From the NCBI GenBank assembly GCA_903929065.1, contig CAIYTJ010000285.1, positions 1 to 8,763 of the forward strand: DNA of 8,763 bases, in the 5' to 3' direction. The notes below the pieces were generated by a model, which worked only from the letters and a program-made list of their open reading frames with translations, made no database searches and was not told the origin of the DNA. Source of the stretch: an uncultured Bacteroidales bacterium. GTDB lineage: Bacteria > Bacteroidota > Bacteroidia > Bacteroidales > Paludibacteraceae. Of this stretch, positions 1 through 6,141 are shown piece after piece. Position numbers and translations under genes: made by a program. Each line of letters opens with the position of its first letter. Within the stretch, counting starts at the first letter, position 1.

Positions 1-1050
1 GGTAAATTGTTTACTTTCACTTCGTTTGGAGAATCGCACGGAAAAGGAATTGGCGGAATTATCGATGGCTGTCCCGCCGGAATAGAAATAGACGAAGAAT
101 TTATTCAAAATGAACTGAATCGCCGTCGTCCGGGTCAATCAGCCATTTCTACACCTCGCAAAGAAGGAGATAAAGTGGAATTTCTTTCGGGAATTTTCGA
201 AAAAAAATCGACCGGAACGCCCATTGCATTTGTGATTTGGAATGAGAATCAACACAGCTCAGATTATGACCATTTGAAAGAGGTTTATCGTCCTTCACAC
301 GCCGATTATACCTATCAGCAAAAATACGGAATTCGCGATCACAGAGGCGGAGGACGCAGTTCTGCCCGCGAAACAGCTTCACGTGTAGTTGCCGGTGCCA
401 TTGCAAAATTGGCGTTAAAGCAATTGGGAGTTGAAATTACTGCATTTACTTCGCAGGTTGGACATATTGCCATGACCCAAACGTTTGAAACAACCGATTT
501 GTCATTAATTGAAAGCAATGTTGTACGTTGTCCACAGCCTGAAATTGCTGAAAAGATGATTGAATATATCAAAGTGTTGAAAGAAGATGGCGACTCAATC
601 GGCGGAATTATTTCGTGTATTATTAAAGGTGTTCCCGTTGGCTGGGGCGAACCGATTTTTGATAAATTACACTCCCGGTTGGCACAATCGATGTTGAGTA
701 TCAATGCCACACATGGTTTTGATTACGGTCGTGGATTTGAAGGAGTCAGTTTGAAAGGTTCTGAAATGAACGATTCATTTATAAAAGTGGACGATAAAGT
801 AACCACCAAAACCAATAATTCAGGTGGAGTTCAGGGTGGAATCAGCAACGGCCAGGATATATATTTTCGTGTTTTGTTCAAACCCGTTGCCACGATTGCC
901 AAAAAACAGGAAACACTCGACATTCATTTAAGCGAAGTTGAATTGGAAGCCAAAGGCCGACATGATCCATGCGTTTTGCCACGTGCAGTGCCGATTGTAG
1001 AAGCAATGGCAGCATTGACTTTGATGGATTTGTATCTGACAAAAAGCTGA
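1..1050 (+). CDS. aroC: Chorismate synthase, 5'-truncated by the window edge
   Basis: Converts 5-enolpyruvylshikimate-3-phosphate to chorismate with reduced FMN, the last step of the shikimate pathway, in the cytoplasm. The frame is open from base 1 (GKLFTFTSFGESHG...), and family members normally begin a few residues earlier, so the true start lies just outside the window. The TTG at position 7 is only an internal Leu codon. All three family signatures are visible: the N-terminal GESHG block followed by DGCPAG (about residues 10-27 of the fragment), the central GRSSARETASRVVAGA block (about residues 117-132), and the C-terminal RHDPCVLPRAVPIVEAM block (about residues 320-336). With 349 visible residues, the length is close to a normal enzyme of about 355. 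The lipid kinase gene starts 50 bases downstream on the same strand, and I see no terminator between them. Identity is secure. Its own promoter is not in the window. Confidence 0.97.
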   Translation, partial: GKLFTFTSFGESHGKGIGGIIDGCPAGIEIDEEFIQNELNRRRPGQSAISTPRKEGDKVEFLSGIFEKKSTGTPIAFVIWNENQHSSDYDHLKEVYRPSHADYTYQQKYGIRDHRGGGRSSARETASRVVAGAIAKLALKQLGVEITAFTSQVGHIAMTQTFETTDLSLIESNVVRCPQPEIAEKMIEYIKVLKEDGDSIGGIISCIIKGVPVGWGEPIFDKLHSRLAQSMLSINATHGFDYGRGFEGVSLKGSEMNDSFIKVDDKVTTKTNNSGGVQGGISNGQDIYFRVLFKPVATIAKKQETLDIHLSEVELEAKGRHDPCVLPRAVPIVEAMAALTLMDLYLTKS

Positions 1051-1100
1051 TTGGATAATCTGTTCAAAACTCAAATAATATTGCGACCAAAGACAGTAAT

Positions 1101-2036
1101 ATGGAAATCACACCGCAACACTGGGCCATAATTATAAACCCCAAATCCGGAAAAAACAAGTTCCGTCAGCAACGAAAATATCTTTTTCTGACACTTAAAC
1201 ATGCCGGAATTGAGTTTGATTATCGGGTTACCCGATTTGCTGGTCACGCCATAAAAATTGCGAAATATTTTGTTGAAAAAGACTACAAAAACATCATGAT
1301 TTTGGGTGGTGATGGTACAATGAGCGAAGTTATTAATGGCATTTTCAGTGCCAATATTCAAGATACAAGTTCATTGAAAATAGCATTGATTCCGCGTGGC
1401 ACCGGCAATGATTGGGGCCGTTTCTGGGGATTGACACGCGATTATAAACAATCAATTGATGTTTTTTTGAAAGGAAAACTTCAGCCAATTGATATTGGCA
1501 GGGTGGAATATCAAATGGAAGGCGAAAAAGAATCGCATTTTTTTATCAATTCAATCGGATTGGGACTTGATGCAGCGGTTGTAAACCTTACCCACCGGCT
1601 GAAAGCGGTTTTGGGAAGCCATTCATTTCTTTATACACTGGCATTACTCGGAGCCGTTTTCACCTACAAAGCTCATAAAATCAGGATTTTTTCAGACGAA
1701 AAAAACATTACAGACAAGATGTTCACGATGAATGTGGCAAACGGCTGTTACAGCGGCGGAGGCATGAAACAAAACCCGAATGCATTGCCTTACGACGGAT
1801 TAATGGACGTGATGATGGCTAAAAAACCAACTCTTTGGGATATAATTACGGCGATTTTGAAACTTTTCAATGGAAAATTACTGGAACATCCGGTTATCGA
1901 ATCGTTTCAAACCCAACATTTGATGGTTCAATGCGATAAGGCTGCATTAATGGAAGCGGATGGAATTATTGTCAATGGATTTTCGCCATTCAATATCAGC
2001 ATCCTTCCGAATGCTATTCAAATGATAGTTCCCTGA
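1101..2036 (+). CDS. Soluble diacylglycerol/lipid kinase (DAGKc domain, YegS/DgkB/BmrU type)
   Basis: A 311-residue lipid kinase of the NAD-kinase-like fold, expected to phosphorylate diacylglycerol or a related lipid with ATP at the membrane surface. The N-terminal catalytic domain (about residues 8-135) shows IINPKSGK (11-18), the nucleotide-binding GGDGT (69-73) and PRGTGND (98-104). The C-terminal beta-rich domain shows GLGLDAAV (153-160), SGGGM (218-222) and YDGLMDV (231-237). Length is normal for the family and no membrane segment is evident. One oddity is that the usual DGE near the C-terminus reads D287-G288-I289, so the conserved acidic residue is absent. The ATG at 1101 is the natural start, preceded by an A-rich leader without a clear Shine-Dalgarno. 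It lies 50 bases after aroC and its last 23 bases overlap the converging nucleotidyltransferase gene. The real substrate (diacylglycerol, sphingoid base, undecaprenol or other) cannot be read from sequence. Confidence 0.9.
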   Translation: MEITPQHWAIIINPKSGKNKFRQQRKYLFLTLKHAGIEFDYRVTRFAGHAIKIAKYFVEKDYKNIMILGGDGTMSEVINGIFSANIQDTSSLKIALIPRGTGNDWGRFWGLTRDYKQSIDVFLKGKLQPIDIGRVEYQMEGEKESHFFINSIGLGLDAAVVNLTHRLKAVLGSHSFLYTLALLGAVFTYKAHKIRIFSDEKNITDKMFTMNVANGCYSGGGMKQNPNALPYDGLMDVMMAKKPTLWDIITAILKLFNGKLLEHPVIESFQTQHLMVQCDKAALMEADGIIVNGFSPFNISILPNAIQMIVP

Positions 2037-2754
2037 CAAATTTTTCTGCTTCGTCCAGTATATCAAGTTTTCCAACATCCATCATATTGAAATTATCAGG
2101 AACAAATCCTTTGATAACGGAAGTTTTCGCGTTGGATAAATAAAAATCCATAACCGGAAACTTCGGATTCAGGTCCTTCATCGTCTCAAATATTTCGGGT
2201 GATAACACCTGAATGCCTGCAAAAGCCAGTTTTAAATGGGATTTCAATTTCCTGAAACCAGCAGGCTTTGTTTCTCCGGTCTTTTCATTGACCCAGCCAT
2301 TGAGCCGCATTTTCTGATCAAAAAGCAGGTAACGGAATGTATCACGCTTACTCACAACGAGGGTAACCAGCGAATTTGACGTCAAATGTTCGATATAAAG
2401 TTCATTCAAATTGACATTTGAAAGGATATCCACATTATGAACCAGAAAAGGTTTGCCGTCGTCGAAAAACCAGGCAGCTTTCCGGATGCCACCACCGGTA
2501 TCCAGCAATTCATCCCGTTCGTCCGATACTTCAATCCGAATACTGAAATTGTCGTTAGCCTTCAAAAAATCAATGATTTGATTCGGAAAATGATGAACGT
2601 TGACGATGATTTCGTCGAAACCGGCTGATTTAAGTTTCAAAATCACATGTTCCAAAAGCGGTTTTCCGGCTATTGGGACAAGTGCCTTAGGTAAGTTATC
2701 TGTGATAGGTTTTAAACGGGTACCTAAACCTGCGGCAAAAATAAGTGCTTTCAT
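2014..2754 (-). CDS. murU: Sugar-1-phosphate nucleotidyltransferase, MurU-like (probable MurNAc-1-phosphate uridylyltransferase)
   Basis: A 246-residue nucleotidyltransferase of the GT-A/NTP_transferase family. It probably joins UTP and MurNAc-1-phosphate to give UDP-MurNAc and pyrophosphate in the cytoplasm, the last dedicated step of anomeric peptidoglycan recycling. Visible motifs are the N-terminal signature FAAGLGTRLKPIT (6-18) with PKALVPIAGKP (22-32, Lys23 the usual substrate-binding lysine), LDTGGGI (84-90), and HNVDIL (106-111) whose Asp109 is the expected metal ligand, plus a second candidate ligand at Asp226 (MMDVGKL). It is compact, with no C-terminal left-handed beta-helix, unlike GlmU or many glucose-1-phosphate thymidylyltransferases, and this matches MurU. 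The gene starts inside the stop codon of the AmgK-RapZ fusion (ATGA), suggesting translational coupling, and this neighbour is the main reason for the MurU call. Alternative: a mannose-1-phosphate or other hexose-1-phosphate nucleotidyltransferase. The enzyme class is secure, the sugar substrate is inferred. Confidence 0.8.
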   Translation of the reverse strand: MKALIFAAGLGTRLKPITDNLPKALVPIAGKPLLEHVILKLKSAGFDEIIVNVHHFPNQIIDFLKANDNFSIRIEVSDERDELLDTGGGIRKAAWFFDDGKPFLVHNVDILSNVNLNELYIEHLTSNSLVTLVVSKRDTFRYLLFDQKMRLNGWVNEKTGETKPAGFRKLKSHLKLAFAGIQVLSPEIFETMKDLNPKFPVMDFYLSNAKTSVIKGFVPDNFNMMDVGKLDILDEAEKFVRELSFE

Positions 2755-4178
2755 TTATTCAAAAATTTCTGTTCTATTTTCTGCTCCCTATGCACCAGTT
2801 CCACTTCCACACCAAATTTTTCCGAAATATGTTCGGCCATTTTCTGAGCTGAATAAACCGAGCGATGCCGGCCTCCGGTGCAACCGAAACTAATCATCAA
2901 ATCGGCAAAGCCACGCTCGAGGTATCTTTTCACTGAATTGTCAACCAATTCAAATGCATGCTCCAGAAAGGGAATTATCTCGCCATCCTTTTCCAGAAAT
3001 TGCTTTACGAGTTCGTCTAAACCGGTTAAATCAACATATTCCTGATATTTTCCGGGATTGTGAATAGCCCGGCAATCGAATACGAAACCGCCTCCATTAC
3101 CGGAAATATCTTCCGGAATTCCGACGCGATAAGAGAAGCTACACACTTTCACCAACAACGATTTTCGTTCTTCTTTTTTGGCGTTGAATTGCTCCAAACT
3201 GGTCATTTGTTTGAGTACCTCAATTAAATACGGGTATTCAGGGAAATCAATAGCCAATAATTGCTTCAGGTTTTCGATGGCAAACGGAATGCTTTGCAAA
3301 AAATGCGGTTTCTTTTCGAAATAACCACGGAAGCCATACGCTCCCAGTACCTGCAACGTTCGGAAAAGCACAAAATGGTTCAATTGGCGACGAAAATCGG
3401 CTTCATCAACCGTTGTAAGTTTCTTCAGGCTTTTGAGGTAAACCTGCAACAATTCTTCGCGTAACTCGGAAGTAAAACCCGCTTTGGCCTGCCATAAAAA
3501 CGAAGCCACATCGTACTGAAGCGGACCTTTCCGGCCACCCTGAAAGTCGATAAAATAAGGTTCTCCATCTTTTACCATCACGTTTCGGCTCTGGAAATCG
3601 CGGTACATAAATGTGTCGGTTTTCGATTGCAGCAACACGTCCGAAAATTGCACAAAATCATCTTCCAACCGGTTTTCCTGAAAATCTACCCCGGTTGTTT
3701 TTAGAAAATTATATTTGAAATAATTCAAATCCCAGAAAACGGAACGCTCGTTGAATTCCGGTTGCGGATAACACACCGAAAAATCAAATCCGTTGGCACC
3801 AGTAACCTGAAATTCCGGGAGTTTTTGCATGGTTTTCCGCAAAATTTCCTTTTCATCGTCTGAAAAAACACCGGTTTTGCGGCCTTCAGCCATATAATCG
3901 AACAACAATGTATCGCCCAAATCATTTTGCAGGTAAAACTTTCTATCCGGCGTTTCGGCTACTACCACCGGAACCGGCAAACCCAGTTTTCCGAAATGCT
4001 TCGACATGGCAATAAAAGCCCGGTTCTCTTCAACCGATGTTCCCTCTACCCCTATCAGGGTTGACTTTTCACCTTCCAACCGGAAATAGCGACGCGGCGA
4101 ACCCGAAGCGGTCAGTTCTTTTTGTGTAAGGAAATTTTCGCGAGTATATTGCCGGAAAAGGGTTTCTAATTCGTTCAT
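2751..4178 (-). CDS. Fusion protein: AmgK-like anomeric sugar kinase (APH fold) + RapZ C-terminal domain
   Basis: A 475-residue two-domain protein. Residues about 1-325 are an aminoglycoside-phosphotransferase-fold kinase with the AmgK pattern: SGSPRRYFRLEG (26-37) as the nucleotide loop, the LGDT segment near residue 90, the catalytic loop YRDFQSRN (Asp194, Asn199) and the metal-binding FIDFQGG (Asp211). AmgK phosphorylates MurNAc or GlcNAc at C1. Residues about 342-475 match the RapZ C-terminal domain: SFSYRVGIP (347-355), a FVFDCRAIHNPG block, LTGLD, and GCTGGRHRSVY (432-442). In E. coli RapZ this domain binds small RNAs GlmY/GlmZ and glucosamine-6-phosphate. RapZ's N-terminal Walker-A ATPase domain is absent, and the tail (last 14 residues) is less densely basic than the enterobacterial one. 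The ATG at 4178 lies about 24 bases after a -7 element, and the stop overlaps the nucleotidyltransferase start. Both domains are clear. The role of the fusion is inference, and the sugar substrate rests on family resemblance and the MurU-like partner. Confidence 0.9.
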   Translation of the reverse strand: MNELETLFRQYTRENFLTQKELTASGSPRRYFRLEGEKSTLIGVEGTSVEENRAFIAMSKHFGKLGLPVPVVVAETPDRKFYLQNDLGDTLLFDYMAEGRKTGVFSDDEKEILRKTMQKLPEFQVTGANGFDFSVCYPQPEFNERSVFWDLNYFKYNFLKTTGVDFQENRLEDDFVQFSDVLLQSKTDTFMYRDFQSRNVMVKDGEPYFIDFQGGRKGPLQYDVASFLWQAKAGFTSELREELLQVYLKSLKKLTTVDEADFRRQLNHFVLFRTLQVLGAYGFRGYFEKKPHFLQSIPFAIENLKQLLAIDFPEYPYLIEVLKQMTSLEQFNAKKEERKSLLVKVCSFSYRVGIPEDISGNGGGFVFDCRAIHNPGKYQEYVDLTGLDELVKQFLEKDGEIIPFLEHAFELVDNSVKRYLERGFADLMISFGCTGGRHRSVYSAQKMAEHISEKFGVEVELVHREQKIEQKFLNK

Positions 4179-4201
4179 GATAGTTGGATTTCAAATTGAT
4201 G

Positions 4202-4209
4202 CAAAGATA
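4202..4209 (-). promoter_or_regulatory. Bacteroidota-type -7 element for the amgK-rapZ/murU operon
   Basis: On the minus strand these bases read TATCTTTG, an exact match to the Bacteroidota -7 consensus TAnnTTTG, about 23 bases before the ATG at 4178. No good -33 TTTG is seen at the expected 19-21 base spacing, so only half of the promoter is supported. It implies a short leader of roughly 15-20 bases. Confidence 0.6.
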
Positions 4210-4294
4210 CAAACAACGTTTTAAAATTTTGACATAAATTTATATGAAAGCATTTAATTCGTAAAATCTGATTCATAATTTCCTCTTTTTTTTG

Positions 4295-4302
4295 TACTTT
4301 TG
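4295..4302 (+). promoter_or_regulatory. Bacteroidota-type -7 element for lysS
   Basis: The bases read TACTTTTG, an exact TAnnTTTG match, 27 bases before the ATG at 4330. A -33 TTTG at proper spacing is not clear. With transcription starting about 5-8 bases downstream, the leader would be about 20 bases and would begin near or before 4312, which argues that the in-frame TTG at 4312 is not the start. Its position and layout mirror the element facing the other way at 4202-4209. Confidence 0.65.
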
Positions 4303-4329
4303 CGGTAATTTTTGAATATAAAAGAGATT

Positions 4330-6057
4330 ATGAGCTTAGAACTTAGTGAACAAGAACAATTCAGACGTCAGAGTCTGGACGAATTACGCAATTTAGGCAT
4401 TGACCCCTACCCTGCCGCCCTGTATCCAACCGATGCATTTTCCACCGATATAAAAGCTGAATTCAACGATGAAGAAAGCGGCAAACCCGTTTGTGTAGCC
4501 GGACGTATCATGAGTCGCCGCATCATGGGCAAGGCTTCATTTATAGAACTTCAGGACTCGAAAGGGCGCATTCAGGTGTATATTAGTCGTGACGACATCA
4601 GCACCGAAGCACAACCCGAAATGTATAACTCCGTATTCAAAAAACTCTTGGATATTGGTGACTTTATCGGCATCAAAGGATTTGTTTTCCGCACGCAAAT
4701 GGGCGAAATCAGTGTTCACGCACAAGAACTTACCGTACTTAGCAAATCGCTTCGTCCATTACCCATCGTAAAATACAAAGACGGCGTGGCTTTCGATGCA
4801 TTTGAAGACCCGGAACAACGCTACCGTCAACGCTATGTTGACCTTGTTGTAAACGAAGGCGTAAAAGATATTTTCCTCAAACGCACCAAGGTATATCAAT
4901 CCATGCGCGATTATTTCAACGCCGAAGGATATATAGAGGTGGAGACTCCTATTCTGCAATCAATCCCCGGTGGTGCCTCGGCCCGCCCGTTTACAACGCA
5001 TCACAATGCGTTGGACATGCCGCTTTACCTCCGCGTGGCCGACGAGTTGTACCTCAAAAGACTTATTGTAGGTGGTTTTGAAGGCGTGTACGAATTCTCC
5101 AAAAACTTTCGCAACGAAGGAATGGACCGCACACACAACCCTGAATTTACCGCCATGGAAATATATGTAGCCTACAAAGACTACAACTGGATGATGACTT
5201 TCACCGAAAACATGATTGCAAAAATCTGTCGCGACGTGAACGGAACCGATGAAATTACCATTGGTGACAGAACCATCAGCTTCAAAACGCCTTTTAAACG
5301 GATTACCATGATTGATGCCATCAAAAAATACACCGGCATCGACATCAATGGCATGGACGAAGTGCAACTGCGCGAAGTGTGTAAAACCTTGCACATCGAG
5401 GCCGACGAAACCATGGGAAAAGGCAAAATGATTGACGAAATCTTCGGCGAAAAGTGCGAAGGAAACTACATACAACCCACTTTCATAACCGATTATCCCC
5501 GCGAAATGTCGCCGCTTTGCAAGCGTCATCGCGATAATCCGGAACTGACCGAACGTTTCGAATTGATGGTAAACGGGAAAGAGCTGGCCAATGCTTATTC
5601 GGAATTGAACGACCCGATTGACCAACTCGGACGCTTTCAGGAGCAACTGAAACTAAGCGAAAAGGGCGACGACGAAGCTATGTTTATCGATATGGATTTT
5701 GTACGTTCGCTGGAATACGGTATGCCTCCAACTTCCGGGATGGGAATTGGTATGGACCGCCTGGTAATGCTTATGACCGGTCAGGTAGCCATTCAGGAAG
5801 TACTTTTCTTCCCACAAATGAAAGCTGAAAAAGTGATTAAGAAAGACGGATCGGAGAAATTTATAGCCTTGGGAATCCCCGAAGCATGGGTGGAAGTGGT
5901 TCAGAAAGCCGGTATCACCATGGTGGCAGATCTGAAAGGGTTGAACCCGAACAAATTCCATCAGGATATTTGCGGATTGAATAAAAAGAACAAACTGGAG
6001 CTGACAAATCCTTCGAAAGAAGATGTGGCTGCCTGGATTGAAAAAGTAAACATGTAA
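4330..6057 (+). CDS. lysS: Lysyl-tRNA synthetase, class II, with C-terminal extension
   Basis: Charges tRNA-Lys with lysine using ATP, in the cytoplasm. This start gives 575 residues. An in-frame TTG six codons upstream is rejected because MSLELSEQE at 4330 matches the usual family beginning and the -7 element lies too close to the TTG. The N-terminal OB-fold anticodon-binding domain spans about residues 53-140 (AGRIMSRRIMGKASFIELQD). The class II catalytic core follows, with motif 1 at about 185-209 (ending EVETPIL), motif 2 around Arg261 (FRNEGMDRTHNPEFTAMEIY) and motif 3 at GMGIGMDRLVML (Arg477). The standard core ends at FFPQMK near residue 497. About 76 further residues (IPEAWVEVVQKAG...LNKKNKLELTNP...) form an extension absent from E. 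coli LysS and resembling a small helix-hairpin-helix-like module. It is first in a plus-strand run with gpsA and pgi. Confidence 0.97.
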   Translation: MSLELSEQEQFRRQSLDELRNLGIDPYPAALYPTDAFSTDIKAEFNDEESGKPVCVAGRIMSRRIMGKASFIELQDSKGRIQVYISRDDISTEAQPEMYNSVFKKLLDIGDFIGIKGFVFRTQMGEISVHAQELTVLSKSLRPLPIVKYKDGVAFDAFEDPEQRYRQRYVDLVVNEGVKDIFLKRTKVYQSMRDYFNAEGYIEVETPILQSIPGGASARPFTTHHNALDMPLYLRVADELYLKRLIVGGFEGVYEFSKNFRNEGMDRTHNPEFTAMEIYVAYKDYNWMMTFTENMIAKICRDVNGTDEITIGDRTISFKTPFKRITMIDAIKKYTGIDINGMDEVQLREVCKTLHIEADETMGKGKMIDEIFGEKCEGNYIQPTFITDYPREMSPLCKRHRDNPELTERFELMVNGKELANAYSELNDPIDQLGRFQEQLKLSEKGDDEAMFIDMDFVRSLEYGMPPTSGMGIGMDRLVMLMTGQVAIQEVLFFPQMKAEKVIKKDGSEKFIALGIPEAWVEVVQKAGITMVADLKGLNPNKFHQDICGLNKKNKLELTNPSKEDVAAWIEKVNM

Positions 6058-6133
6058 ACAAGGAGCCAAGGAAACAATGAACAGAAAATAGAGGTATTGC
6101 CTCGTTTACTCGTCTCCTTGTTTACTAGTTCAC
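6054..6133 (+). repeat. Octamer tandem repeats in opposing orientations, forming an inverted repeat between lysS and gpsA
   Basis: The junction is almost wholly made of imperfect 8-base units. The right side has four in tandem: TCGTTTAC (6102-6109), TCGTCTCC (6110-6117), TTGTTTAC (6118-6125) and TAGTTCAC (6126-6133). The left side has three in the opposite orientation: GTAAACAA (6054-6061), GGAGCCAA (6062-6069) and GGAAACAA (6070-6077), then degenerate sequence. As a result GTAAACAAGGAG (6054-6065) and CTCCTTGTTTAC (6114-6125) are a perfect 12-base inverted repeat with a 48-base loop, with partial pairing continuing inward. A small GAGG/CCTC hairpin (6091-6103) sits inside. The left arm contains the lysS stop codon (6055-6057), and the right arm ends 8 bases before the gpsA ATG. 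I recall similar octamer strings between genes in other Bacteroidales. Function is unknown. Confidence 0.85.
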
Positions 6134-6141
6134 TAAAAAAA

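Noticed and set aside
7..9. TTG as the start of aroC
   Set aside because: The frame is open to base 1 and chorismate synthases carry a few more residues before the TSFGESHG segment, so the gene is cut by the window rather than starting here.
339..710. Minus-strand open frame of 123 codons inside aroC
   Set aside because: It overlaps strongly conserved chorismate synthase sequence and resembles nothing known to me.
1076..1083. TAATATTG as a possible -7 element for the lipid kinase gene
   Set aside because: One mismatch to TAnnTTTG and no -33 partner at good spacing. In AT-rich spacer this is weak, and read-through from aroC is equally likely.
4229..4234. TTGACA, an E. coli-like -35 box in the divergent region
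   Set aside because: No TATAAT at 16-18 bases and no TAnnTTTG at 19-21 bases downstream. Bacteroidota primary sigma factors do not use this consensus.
4312..4329. Upstream TTG start for lysS
   Set aside because: It would add six residues before the conserved MSLELSEQE start and lies only 9 bases after the -7 element, at or before the expected transcript start.
4960..5646. Long open frame (228 codons) on the minus strand inside lysS
   Set aside because: It lies wholly antisense to conserved LysRS motifs, its translation is rich in His, Phe and Val as expected from antisense codon bias, and it has no promoter or recognisable domain.
5653..6069. Minus-strand open frame of 138 codons over the end of lysS
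   Set aside because: Antisense shadow of the LysRS C-terminus, with no domain or start signal of its own.
6054..6133. CRISPR array or protein-coding repeat
   Set aside because: Units are 8 bases, contiguous, degenerate and reversed half-way, with no spacers. They are not in a conserved frame.
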